DNA of 64,000 nucleotides from Helochares maculicollis. Taxonomy: Eukaryota; Arthropoda; Insecta; Coleoptera; Hydrophilidae. Positions 50,790-63,469 of the stretch are shown here, one piece after another. Made by a program: the position numbers and the translations under genes. The DNA is taken from assembly GCA_033557835.1 (NCBI GenBank), contig JAWQRO010000062.1, positions 1 to 64,000 on the forward strand, written 5' to 3'. How positions within the stretch are numbered: the stretch's first letter is position 1; each line of letters begins with the position of its first letter. The notes under the pieces were generated by a model, which searched no databases, was not told the origin of the DNA, and was given only the letters and a program-made list of their open reading frames with translations.

Positions 50790-51630
50790 TCTTGGTGGTG
50801 TGAATTATTATGATTTATATGTTTTCTTATCTAAGTAGCCGTATCGAGATATTATTTCTTTTCCATAGTTTCTTGTTCTTTGTCTGCATTGATTGCACAA
50901 ATGATAGTATTTTAGTGAAGAAAGCATATCTATTTTGTTGTATTATTACTAAGAGGATAATCACTATATTACATATGAAATTTTTTCATTCATCATTGCC
51001 ACCGATTCTAGTTGTCGAGCAACTGATTTCTCTCAAAACTTAAGCTACTGCTTATTTTAAACGCCATGTGATCTGTTCAAATTGTCAACATCACTCAATG
51101 ACTACTGGTAACATCAATCTGTTTAAATAAAAGTTTGTCACGTTGCATGCTTTTTCGTTTATATACTGAAGAAAACTGTATTTAGTTTATAAATGAATCA
51201 TAAACCAATTAAGGAGATTTAGAGAATCAGCTTGAACATTGAAAACACGATTTTCGAAAAAAATTCCTTCTGGGTTATTTACAAAGGAAAAAAGATAAAT
51301 AATTTTTGCATTAGAAACATTTTCTGACATACTTACACCTTGTGTTTGAGATTGAAGTAAGAAGAAATATTTCTTGCGAATAATCATTAACATTATCGTT
51401 TGATTGAGCGGCAATAAAAACCTTCAGAAATATTTCACCATTCTTGTGGTGTTTCAATAATTCTGACATCATAGTTTTACGGATTTGGAGAAATCCTAGG
51501 CTGATTCAATCTATCATGTATTAGTAAAATGAGTCATAACAAATTTTACTGACCGTTTTTACACATACTTTTGTTTTGTTATAGTATCTACAAATTATTT
51601 AGCTTTGTTTTTATCCTCATTTAAAAAAAG
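50790..51630. other. AT-rich spacer
   Basis: Frames at 50810-51043 (plus) and 51187-51414 (minus) show no motif. Upstream parts of the Penelope-like element could be hidden at the left end; no terminal repeat of the next mariner was found. Confidence 0.35.
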
Positions 51631-51634
51631 AGCA

Positions 51635-52335
51635 AGACATGCCCACATATTTAATTGTATTATTTCCGCAAAGGCAAGAATGCATCAGAAGTAGACAAGA
51701 AAATATGTCACTTATGAAAATAAATACTTCATACAATGGCAATTCTAAAAATGGATTGCCTGGTTTTGTTCTATGATGATAGTTCTTTTAAAACCGTTAT
51801 AAGTTTAGATCTTTCTATTATAATACATGATACTGCAGAGAGCATTGTGTGTGTCTTGCATTAAAAAAAATAAAAAAGCTTGGCTTTGTAAAAAAGCTTG
51901 TTCTACGGATCCCTCGCCAGCTTAAGGAAACTAATTTGCATCTGCGATTTGCATCTAAAGGGAAACAAAATTGATTACTTTAAAAAAAACTAGTAACTGT
52001 CGAAGAAACGTGGATAGTATACCGACAGTAAGCTGAACAAGTCTTGGATGATGCAAGATGAACTAGCCCAAACATCAAAAGCAGATATTCTTAAGATAGG
52101 ATTACACAGTCAGTCTAGTGGGACTATAAAAGAATTCTTCATATTAAACTTTTACCAAACAACAAACTATTGCTTAAATAATTTGTACCTTCAGACTACC
52201 ATTTATTTTGTTCCATGCAGAATTACTTAAATAAGAAAATGTTTAACGGTGCTAATTATGGTAAATAACTCTTACTTGAATTGTTTGATAGTGTTCGGTA
52301 CCACTCTTGCCGCCGATGTGGTACACCCCACCACT
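51635..52335 (+). pseudogene. Mariner transposase relic (SETMAR-type lineage)
   Basis: Plus-strand segments in mariner order: YYFRKGKNASEVDKKICHL near 51660-51715 (compare YFxKGKNAxxTxxKICxVYG); KWIAWF near 51750 (compare KWFARFRSG); KLGFVKKLVLRIPRQL near 51878-51925 (compare LGxVKKLDLWVPHEL); LVTVEETWIVYRQ near 51990-52025 (compare LITGDEKWVxYxN, first catalytic Asp replaced by Glu); DELAQTSKADI near 52057-52090 (compare DEPAQTTSKADI); LLPNNK near 52150 (compare ELLPxNQTI); then a jump over the DNARPH region to VPSDYHLFCSMQNYLNKK near 52190-52240 (compare APSDYxLFRSLQxxLNxK). The internal deletion removes the second and probably third catalytic Asp region. No terminal repeats identified. Confidence 0.87.
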
Positions 52336-52339
52336 TCTG

Positions 52340-53330
52340 AAGGAAGAAATGATTGTAGGGACAGCGGAGCTTGAATATATAGTCTAGTCTAGGGTGTCTA
52401 GTTAAAAAGTTGTTTTAAGTTGATATAAGCTGTTATAAATTATAAGAAGTTGATATGAGTTAGTAATCAAAAGGAGAACAAGCCTCCGTTGTAGTAAATT
52501 TAAAGTTGTATCCGCAAATAAGCCCATATTGTTGTTCATAAAAATAAGCACAATAGTGTAAAAACCAATAGGGTAAATACAGATCCATAACTTAAATACC
52601 CGTAATAATTATCACGTGTGCCGTAGTACACAGGGGTTAAACGAATTCAACAGATATCAAAGATCCGAAATTTTATGAATGTGGAATTATGGCGCTGCTT
52701 GAACGATGGCGAAAAATCATCGACAAAAACGGAGAGTACCGAATTGAATGAAGATTTAGTAAAAAATAATTTTCGTACATATTAATAATCTGCAATCACT
52801 AAGTTGCCAAACTAATATAAAATAAAATAGAATATACAATCTGGCAATGGGTTTGAATTTCCACATTGAGTTGCATATCGATTGTGCTAGCAATGACACT
52901 AATTAATACGTAAAATTATCAATCAAAACTATGTTTTGTTTCATAATTAGATATTTGTTTGCTATTTGTCGCGCAAACAAATCGTGCGTAATAAACTAGA
53001 CTTGTTGAAAATGTACATATTATGCAAACATTACGTGTATTTTCTAGGTTCAACAATTTTAATATGAAAGTCAGTTTAGAATATGCTAAACCAACATTTC
53101 AGCTAAGATTAACAGAGATTTAGCATGTAAACTTTGTAACTTTGGTATATGAAACGAAAACAAAGAATTAGTTTTATTGGATTGCCTCCTTAGTAAATCA
53201 CATAATTGATTAAACGCAGAACTGTTCATTTACAAAAAAAAGTTAATTTCCTAGCGCACAAATGCTTTATTCTTTCAAACATTTATTCATCTCGTAAATT
53301 CCAAATCACTTTTGCATTTCAATTGTTATA
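52340..53330. other. AT-rich spacer
   Basis: A small imperfect repetition of AAGTTGATAT(A/G)AG units at about 52415-52460. No gene recognised. Confidence 0.35.
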
Positions 53331-55260
53331 AAAATATCAATATCCATAAAAAATTCACCTAATGACCTATAAAATGAGGTAAGGAACTGAAGCGTGTTTT
53401 TATAGTCTTATCAATTCCAAAAACGTTCCTCCAATTTCTATAACAGCACCATATGATATTCGAATTTTCCAAACGCAGCTTCCGAATTCTAGAACGTTTC
53501 GATAAATAATTTCAGTTGAAGAGACGACCAAATTAAAACCCAACTGCGCGGAATGACTTTACGGATTGGCGTCTCTCCTACACATGTCTTCCTCTGAGAT
53601 TTCGAACGTTAGGGAACAATATAGGCGCTGGCTCTGGAGATTTAGGACGCAATATGAATCAACTTTTAAAGAATCGACGCACGCCGTTTGCTTAATTTTC
53701 CACTTGGAATATTAAATATCCCCCCAGGATAAAAAATGTAAATAACACTGATGCGCTGGGAGTTTTTATCTGCATAGAGACAAAATTTACCGGAATATAT
53801 ATGTAGACGTAAAGACGTGAAAATAAAACCCGAGAAACTGTAAAAATCGTAAATTAAAGGGCCCGCCCGCATCCATTCCCTCTTTTTCGTTATTAATGTG
53901 CCAAATTACATAACGGAATTGAGCCAATTTAGGATCCTTTCAATTATAAAGAGCCAGGATTACAGAGGTCCTAATAGACACCTAACGTTTTCATGGCACG
54001 TACAATTGGCCCCACTGGGAATAAATGGGATGGGGGAACGGTTGAAGCCTATTAAATTTTCTACAGACATCCTCTATCCAGCTCGGAATCATCATCCGTT
54101 TAATGTCTAGTGCCATACTGATCCTTCAAACCCCTCAAATCAACTTTGGATAAGCAAATTCGGGTTTCAGCGACAGAATAAAGTAAAAAATTGCTATTAA
54201 CACTTGTGTCAACTGCTCGAAACGAAGGGCTAGGGATGTTCAGTTGAGCGTTAAATCGAATGTTACTTCCCATTGCCTTTCCTCAGCAATCGATTCATTT
54301 CCCTATTGTTTGTTGCGGTGTGGGACAAAGGTGAGGATTTTGTAGCTAATTGGGAAGAAAATAATTATTTTGTTACTGATACAAATGTAGAGCTCCTTAG
54401 CTTAATAAAACCAAGTAGCTAAATTAATCACGATGAAACGCAATGTGAAGTTCCGAGAAAATTTATTAATTAGCATAGCTGAGTAAGCAGACTAGAAGAA
54501 ACATAGTAATACGAAAATATTGTCTATACTTCTGGGGCCAATAAAATTGGCATTTAGTAATACTTGTTTACTACTCAAACTATGCAGTAATTGCACGGTT
54601 TCTTTGAACAAGCAAATTGGTTTTAAAGAATTGTAAAGTATCGACTGAACAGTTTATTTTCACACGCATTACAATTTCAACCATTCCCAGCAGCAAATCT
54701 ATGGAAATTTATAGTCTACAGACCGATTGATATGTCAATCGTTTTCTGTGAAATCCGCCAACATATTCCGTGTCGCTTGTTCAATTAACTATTTGCCTGT
54801 ACTATAAATAAAGTCGAAATTCAATTCGGAGAATGGTAAATATTTAGTCAGGTGATTTGGGAAATTTCCTAGCTGCGATTTTTTTACACGCTGAGCTCGG
54901 TTTTTCTCATGGATAATAATATTTAATTATGGAACAAAAAGATCTCCATTAAACGAGAAGAATCGGAATCATTTAGCAAATATATCGAACTATCTCAGGA
55001 AGAAAATGAATTGATAGAAAGTCGAGAAATGAGAAATATAATTGCAAGGCGCGCGTGAGCCACTATATTACCCGGACTTTTCCTTTCTGTACTGCCCTCA
55101 TTTTCCAGTTTCAGCTGAACGGTTTTCCAATATATTCTCAGCATGAAACGAATACGAACTAATGGACAGCAATTGATTGCCATCACTAGGTTTCATGAGC
55201 ACGTTCTTACATAAATACCCGAGCTATTAATTTAATATTCCTCAAATTAGTTTTATTTCA
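53330..55260. other. Less AT-rich, transposon-free block
   Basis: Balanced composition, with short frames on both strands (53666-53872 minus, 53898-54110 plus, 54995-55186 minus) that show no domain. ATTAATTAGC near 54464 and similar homeodomain-type cores occur. Candidate regulatory DNA. Confidence 0.3.
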
Positions 55261-58200
55261 GGTATGAAATATTCTCCTGGCGTCTCCGAAGTTTAAATTA
55301 AAATTATGAAAAGGTTAAAGTGCAACGAGCAAAGAATTACTGCGTTTATTGCTTTAGTTAGCATTATATATAAATTACTAACTTTTTTTAGAACGCTGAG
55401 TAATTAATTTTTTGTTTGTATTTTTATTATACAAAACGCTGCTTAGAGATATGATTTATATAAATTATTTGTGGAAAAGGAGTTAAATGGTCTGATAACA
55501 ACTTTGATCTCTTGGCAAGTAAAAATGTTAGAGTAATGAAAGCTTAACTTTAAGAAATGAGAAATACATATTAATCTCTTTACTAATATATTAATATTAT
55601 AATAAGCAGATTAATTCTGTAGTAATATTTTTGAGTCTTAAAAATAAACAATCCTTTGGTGCTATTGATAGGACCCCAATTACATATATTCCATTTTAAA
55701 AGTACAAATACATATTTTTGTAACACAAAAAGTGATAAAATTTTAACTAAGGTATTGATTTAAAATAAAAAAAGTGATATGTTCTAGATCAAAAACTGTG
55801 GAGACTACAAATGATAAACTAATGTATATATGTTTCCCTAAAGCTATTGAATCAAGTGATTTATCTTTTAAATTATTAATTCCAGTGGTTGAAAAATTGT
55901 TCTTATATTTTGCGATAAATATGAAGTGTTACGATTGCTGCTCAACTGTCATTACGTTCGTAAATTTGTATGCCAGATAAATTTTGGTTTCCTTAATCAT
56001 AAAAAAAGAATATGTACACAAACCTATATATAGGAGAATATACTTGAGAACTTGAGTTTAATTTGAAATCAAAAAGAAAAATATCTTGTCTTTCGTTAAT
56101 CGGTTAGATGTTGAAACAAATTTTAAAACATTGAAGTCTTCCTAAACAGACTTGGCAATATTATAATAATAATGGATTTAGGAGTAAGTATCACAACCAC
56201 ATTTTATCCCAATTAATTGCTATATACGTTCCTCGTTTTTGTTGATTGCTCCAGTAGTCGGTGTCTTTTTGAATCCCAACAATAATTAGTAATAAATTTC
56301 GGGATGCGCATTATATAGCTAGCAAAAAACGTAGTCACCTAACTGAGCGTGCAAATTTAAGTCATTTTCTTTTTGAAAATAAAGTATGTTGCTTTCTGGC
56401 AACAATGTATACTTCACTGTCGATAAAATTGATTTTTCTGGGCCACAGAGCAAATAAAAAATGATGTTGTCGTTTAAAATGGATTTGAAGTTCTATTTGT
56501 CAAAGTATTTGAACATAGCAAATGAAAACTATAGTCTTAGGGACGATTATCTATGAATTAATATATACTTCATTGTCCTACTGGAATAAATTAATTATTA
56601 ATATCAATCCCAAATTACAAAATTTTATTTGGCATCAAGAATCAGAGTTTTACTATAGCTTTACAATTGGTCATTTTAGATAAAGGGCTCATTTGAGAAT
56701 GTGTGTCAGATGAGTAATCAAATTTAAATCTGCTTTATCACAACATTTATAAGACTAAGGATCACTGAGTGTCATGTCTATGTAATGATAGATCTAATGC
56801 TTTTATCTAATTATTGCAATTTCGGAAGATGAATTCTCAGTACAATTAATTTTTGTGAAAAATCCTAATTATTCGCTAATCTTACCTAAGGATCAGTTTA
56901 GTCTAAGTACTTCTTGTACCAAAGAAAAACTACTAGTACTGCAATTTACAGTGAAAAGCTTAAATACGTTGCTTAAGAGTTTGATTCATAATGACATCTA
57001 GGCTAGAATTTTGGAAATATGGAAGTAAAAGTCATCAGAGTATCCAAAATCTACTCATGGAAAACTTCAAGCAAGTAGTAGTAGAAGCACAAGTATGTAC
57101 AAAAAACTGGTTTATCGACATTAATTATAAATTGACAAAGTCTGTGAGTATGTGTTTAATTTATGAAAGCAATGCTAGTTAAATTTATATAATATATTAC
57201 GCTGCTTACTTTATGCTCTATTTATTTCAATTAAACATATATAGTACGAGGAAATCAAATACAAATTTTGTTGATATGTTTGCTTAGTTAGGTATTAGCA
57301 TATTAACTTAAATTTATATCTGAGCAAACATCCATTGCTTTTTTGTCAGTGTGGTTGAAATTTCTTACGACATTAGTTTTTAAATACAAGCTGTTGTTTG
57401 TTTACTTTTTAATGATTTGTGCTTCACGTGTTGTGGAGACTTACAAAATGTGATTCTTTCTATAGGGTCTAGAGGCATTAGTGATCAAAACCAAAACATA
57501 TTTGTGCAATACAAGTAAAATTTTTAGATAGTATATCTATTCAAAATTGTCGTTGTCAATAACGAGTTTATTCGTCCAGCCGAACAAGATATGTAACATA
57601 TATTTTATGAGTAAAAAGAGGAGCCGCAATTACGTTGCAATTAATGATGTTTTGTTAGCTTTATCCCGATGTCTGTAAAGTTAAGTTGATAAAAATTGTT
57701 AGAGCTTTTTAAGTTGTTCTAGAAAATATTATTGTAACTTTAGTTATAAGTCAAGGAATTCTTTACAGGTGTTTTTGCCTGTCAATCAAATTCATTGCCC
57801 TATTAGATTTAAAAACGTTCAGACCTAGTTTTAGCTCTATCTTTTATTAAACTTTTATTCTATAGATAAAATTGCGATTGTAGTTAGTCCAAACAGCAAA
57901 CTAGACACAATGTTAACTACTTGCTAGCTGATCCAGAAGTTAATTTATCTACTTAAATTAAAAATCAAGTAAACATGTGTCGCTTTTTCGCCTCTCTGCT
58001 GAGCTTCTTTTTTATTGGTTTTCAAAGAAAGTTTTTTCTTGTTTGTTGAATTTTGTTAATTTCAATATTGACAAGAGCGTTACAATAATTCTTGGACTTT
58101 GTTACACGCTTTTGCCTTAGAGAAGAATAAAATATTTTAGCTTCGTAAATATTGAATGTCCAGAGAAAATGTTTCCTTAACTATTTATTCCTGTACCAAA

Positions 58201-58690
58201 ACGCGTTACTTGATGAAACACGGTATATGTTCTTTCCTCGGATGACCGCCTTATTTGCATTTTACTTCTTTGTAGTGTCCAATTAGTATTTGTTTAATCT
58301 TCTGTAGGTTTTGGTGTTTAACTTATTTTTGAGTTTATCTTTATTTTACGTCAGTAGAAATGAATCGGTGATTGTTCTGTCTCTATGATTTTTTGTCATG
58401 GACTTTATATAAATATTTCAGATACTAAGTATCATAAATGTTTCAAAAGAAAACCTAACGTTTTAAATGTTCTAAATTAATATGATCTTAGTGATTTAAT
58501 AAAAAATTATTAATGTAAAAATTTCGATCTGTCACTAACAACTTAAAAACGGAACAATTTGCTTACTTTAAAATAGAAAAATCAAGCGAAGTGCCTCAAA
58601 TATAAAAAAAAATTAGATATTATTTATATTAGATTGATTAATCTAAACTCGTTTGATTTGATAACCGCTATAGAAAGACCTCTTTAAGAA
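55260..58690. other. Very AT-rich spacer
   Basis: Frames at 55774-55980 and 56991-57182 (plus) have no recognised motif. Long AT-rich runs; probably old mobile DNA. No RNA genes or clear repeats. Confidence 0.35.
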
Positions 58691-60650
58691 AGAGAGCTCA
58701 ATTCCAAGAAAGTTAAATCAACTTTATTGCACAGAAAGGTCTTATTGAAATATTATTATACGTAAATGGAAAACCTAGAGATGGCAAGTTTAATCAAATT
58801 GAGATTCATCGGTAAAATCGGTATAATATCGGTTAGAGAATATTTCCAAACCGCCTCGTGGAGTACCGGGGAAGTATACAATATAACAAGTAAGTGCACG
58901 AAAAATTCATTATTTCATTTGGATTCTACGAAATCGTTCGCACATATTGTAATTTTAATTCAGTTCATTCGAATTCCACGCCGTGTGCGCGACGGAGAGA
59001 TAAGACATGAAACATGTAACTTCACCTACTATCTTGCTCCGTGCAGACGCACAATCGGACAACCTTTACCTCCATTTTTAATTTTTCCTCCATAAAATAA
59101 AGTCCATCTGTACTGTCCGCGAGAGTTTTTTGGTCCTGTGCTTCGATGATTATTCTAAAAGAACACAAATTCGCTGTATGAACAAACAGTTGGAAGATAA
59201 AAAAATGAAAGGGGATGCTGGAAGTTTACTGTATAATTTCCGTTCCTCCCCTTTTATTTAAAATTTTACTTTTCCACTTCTGCCACTTGAATAAATATGT
59301 TTACAAATTGCTTTCAGGTAAAACCATCCACTTAGCGAATTCATTAAACATTTCGAGTAAATTAAAAAATAATAGTGCAATAATTGAAATATTCTGAAAG
59401 GAATGAAAGCTGAAAAGCAGAGTTGCGGATGAAGACTCTTATAAATTAGAAAAGGTTTTTAATTAACTAAAACCGTAATCGAGGTTACGTAAGGACTTTT
59501 TTCCATTTTTATCATCCTCCCAACTAGATGTTTCTGTATTCTGCGACTTCTGCAGTCTCGAGACGTGTTTCATAATTTTCTGCTTTTTGATTTCAGGAAA
59601 AATCTCTGTGCGCGCTTCTCTTTTAAACTATTTTAAAATTCCTGTTTCAGCGTCCGACCTCAAGAATTTAATTCACTCTGAATAGTTAGTAGTCGTGAAT
59701 TCAATAAATGAAAATTTTTTGCTTACTGCAAATTACCTGTATTACTTAAACGTAAAATAATAAATAAATCTCGAAGCCAATTTGAGCACAAGCGTTTTAA
59801 GAAAATTGCATTAGGAAATTTAATATAATTTCAACTCTTCTAATCTGAAGTCAAAGCTCCCTCTTTGGCTGTAGTTACAGGAAAAAGCGGTCTTAATTAA
59901 ATTTTCTTGTGTTCCAGCGCTTGGAAAAACCTAACTGTGTTTAAGGACTACGACCGGCAGGTTCGTATAAATTTGGAGCGCATGCAATAATACAAAGTAT
60001 ACACAAATGGAATCCAATTGTAGGCGATTAAACTGATAAAAATATTGCTGCAGATGTTTAATAACGGCGTTGATAGCGGCTTTAACTATAAATCTAGTTT
60101 CAAAGGTGCACAAACTATCATGCTAACAAAGCGTTCTACTCTACTAAATCTTAACCAAACCATCCTTTATTAGACAAATGCGCGGCTAAATTTATTGCAG
60201 CTCCCCATGTACAACATACAAACCACTTACCCCCCCAACAGAAGCGACCCCCTCATAAAAGGTCACTTCGCATTATCCTTCGTTATTCTGTGTCCTATGC
60301 CCGTTAGTCGCGGACTAGAATGTTGCAACCACAATTACTTTTATTCAATTAAACAAGTCCTCGTTAGGTTGAAACACACCAGCGTCCGAATTGCCCCACA
60401 GAACCTATCCCTGCTCTGCCCTGCCCCGAATGCCACCATCAATTCACCCCTTCACTCTTGTTTGTACAGTTATTCAAGGGTCTCCAGAATTCCAATTGTT
60501 AGCAACACGGAAAAGAAAAAAGTTTTAATGCGAGTTGAATACCGTAACGGAAAACTTTTCGCCTCTGCTTCTTAATAATTTTTGGGAATAATATAATAAT
60601 TGTTTTCACTTTCTCGACTGTGAATAAGATTGTTGAAATTTAGCGGCGGC
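58690..60650. other. Less AT-rich block with the longest open frames of the window
   Basis: Contains open frames of 109 codons (58766-59095) and 126 codons (60195-60575, the longest here), both plus strand. The first ends in a Pro-rich segment; the second has scattered Cys/Pro and no domain, signal peptide or repeated pattern. I recognise neither. TTAATTAAATTTTC near 59893 is a homeodomain-type core. Either frame could be chance in DNA with fewer A/T-rich stops. Confidence 0.3.
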
Positions 60651-61064
60651 ATTTTTAGGTTGTTTTCGGTGAATGAAAAATCCTTTGTTTTTCTTCGGAG
60701 ATGCAGATGGTAGGGATGGTATTTATAAACATAACACAAGAGACGAAAGTAAAGAGCATCGCAATTTCTGTATCTATTTTATTACTTAGGCAACTAAATT
60801 TCATTTTTAGCGATTTATTTTATTGGAACAACTCGCATTTGCAATGGCTTATGGAAAAACAGCAGACAGTTCGTATCGATACTGTTCCTTTATTTCTACT
60901 TGTTGTAAAAAATAGAACTACACTTGTCTGCAATCAAATCCCCATTCCACAAATTTTATAATAACTATGAAGATATAAATTTAAATATCTCCGACAACCG
61001 ATATATAAAAAAATTGCTTCTGATTTTTTTAAATGTGTTTCTTGCATCGACACTATAAATGGTC

Positions 61065-61970
61065 GATGCAGGTTGTTGGACAATTAATTTGCAATACTTA
61101 ACCCACATGTTAGGAATGCCAATGTGATTACGACCTTATATTTTCTAAGTATAAATGAAAATGTTGAAAATTGGGCTAATTTGGGACTTCTGGTATAATT
61201 GAAAAATCTTCAAACCATTCAAAACCTTGAGATTACATTTTTCATGAACGCAAAACCAACCTTATCAAAGAGAAACAGAAAAAAAGAACATAAACAACCA
61301 TTTAAGTAAAATTTCATTCGAGCGCGTTGTTTTTTGAACTGTACATTGATCGTGACCTCGAAAGAATATCGCTTTAAATTACCTCCGTAAGAAGGGTGGT
61401 TACATCATACACCGCAAACTAAACAATATCTTAGTTACGATACGATGAAATACAATCAATTTCTATCACAATCAATAGGACAAATTCATGTTATTCATGT
61501 TCGTGCTGAGTAAGTTCAGATGATTTGCATATTAGTAAATATGTCTTTCTTTGAATAAGGCATAAAGAAAAGTTTAGCTAATTTACGTAATAGTAAATAG
61601 TGTATTAAAAGCAAATTGAAATGAACGCAATCCCACCAAACATGTTTGTTTTTCCTTTTCGGTTGAAACTTATTGCGCTGTTAACTATTTTGCTAGTCTT
61701 TATTTCTTTTCAACGAGGGTTTTTTATTAATATTTCATCAGTTTCGAGTCCAGATGCTTTAAGTGTAAGCAAGAAGGTGATTCTTTGAAATATTGATATT
61801 GTTCGATCGACGACGTCAGTCATAGGGAATTCCAATAGTGGTTCTTAACATGTACATGTAATTAATATCTCGGTTAGTAATTATGCCCCAAACTGCAAAC
61901 AAAAACCGGTCGCTCATTATTTGTAAATTAATTTTGAAACAGGCTGTATTCACACATACAAAAGGGTCTT
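61065..61970 (-). repeat. Dispersed repeat, inverted partner of 35640-37005
   Basis: Its reverse complement runs in the same order as 35640-37005. Landmarks on the plus strand: CAATACTTAACCCACATGTT near 61096, GTATAAATGAAAATGTTGAA near 61150, CTTATCAAAGAGAAACAGAA near 61261, TTTTCCTTTTCGGTTGAAAC near 61651, and GTGGTTCTTAACATGTACATG near 61840. It has one copy of the ~200-base segment that is doubled at 36.4-36.8 kb. No coding capacity recognised. Confidence 0.75.
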
Positions 61971-62123
61971 TGACGAGTAGTAAAATATAGATAGAGTTAT
62001 ATTCTTTGTATTTAAATAAAGTATTTAATGTGTACCTTATGTATTACGAACTGAGCCAATAAATGAATAATAGAGATATCAAAATTATTTTAAAATAAGT
62101 GTTATTTTACAATAGGTTATTAA

Positions 62124-63469
62124 ATGCCGCGGACTTGTAAATATTCTGCAACTATTTTTGTTACGTTTGTGGTGAATTAACGTTGAGAACAAAATGGCTG
62201 CCAAAATGATGCTTTACCAGTTGCTCAAGAACGTTAAAAGATTGGCTTGAAGGAAGTCACCTATGCCGTTTGCAATGCCAACAAATTAGTGTTAATCATC
62301 TTTATGTACTTCCTCATCTTCGTACACTTCATATAGATCTTCAAATTCATCAAACGCACCTTACTTTCTAAAGCAATCTGATTTGAATGACCTTCTTCGA
62401 GATTTAGGGCTACCAAAATCTAAGGCTCATTTGCTTGGGTTGAAAAAACAGTGGCACATGTAAGATAGGAATACGATAATTTAATATTTTCGTACAAAGC
62501 AAAAACTTTTCAAGAGCTATTGTTCCAAAAAAGGATGATTTATAGTATTTTAATCATTTTGCAGGGCTTCAAGAACTGAATTTCTCAGAAAATTACTGAA
62601 AAATTTAGACTTTTTATTAATGCTTCTAAGATTAGTTTGAAAGCAGTCTTACTCCACAATCGTAATAAATATCCTACAGTGCGCTTCCCTCATTCAACAA
62701 ACATGAACGAAAATTATACAAATTTAGAGGTATTACTTGAGAAAATGAAATATTCCCAATACCTATGGGGTATATTTGATGATCGGATGGTATTAGCTAT
62801 TCTTACTGGATAACTAGAAGGATATACTAAGTTTTGCTGTTTTTATTTGAGTGGGACAGTTGTGCAAGGGAAAAAGATTATGTAATGAGAAATTGGTCAT
62901 AAAGAAATTTCTTAAAACTTGGAGTTAAAATTTTATTTCAAACACTTTAAATGTCTTTGGAGAAAATTTTCCTGCCACCTCATACAGCTGGGACTCAAAA
63001 AAAGTGTCGTGAGAGCTATGAACAAAATATCAGAATCAGTGACGCGAAGAGAAAGAATTTTTGTTGGTCCGCAAATACGATAGCTTACGACAAACGTAGT
63101 TTTAAATTTGATGTTAAACGGAGCTGAAAGACGAACTTGGGCGGTTCTAATAGAAGTATATCATAATTTCCACGGCAAAGCAAAAGCTGATAACTACTGA
63201 GAAATCATTTAAGAACTTCTTTCTGCATATTAAGCTTAAGGAAGCAATATGCCCCTCAAAATTTATTTTATAGATTCGCACTTAGATTTTTGCTTGAAAA
63301 TCTTGGTGTCATTTAAGAGGCTCATGGTGATAGGTTTCACTAGGATATATTGCACATTGAATGACGCTACAATGGAAGATGGTCAGCAGCAAAGCTTGCC
63401 GACTTCTTTTAATAGATTTACCGAGAAATTCCAACTGAAGCAATGAAAATGAAGAAAACTAGAAAATAA
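62124..63469 (+). pseudogene. Pseudogene of an arthropod multicopy uncharacterised gene family
   Basis: Starts at ATG 62124 with PRTCKYSA and, after a shift, CYVCGELTL, the Cys-rich N-terminus of a protein family I know as uncharacterised and present in many copies in insects and other arthropods. Further motifs in order: MPFAMP near 62260; SDLNDLLRDLGLPKSKAHLL near 62370-62440; INASKISLKAVLLHNRN near 62620-62665 (compare IDASKxSLKAVLLHNGN); ILTG*LEGYTKFCCFYL near 62800-62850 (compare LGLQLGYTKYCCFLCEWD); RIFVGPQIR near 63055; NMPLKIYFIDSHLDF near 63245-63292 (compare NMSLKIHFLHSHLDFFPEN); AHGDRFH*DI near 63320 (compare EHGERFHQDI); RYNGRWS near 63370. Ends at TAA 63467-63469 after a Lys-rich tail. 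More than ten stops and shifts make it dead. Function of the family is unknown to me; its high copy number suggests spread by, or origin in, a mobile element. Confidence 0.85.
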
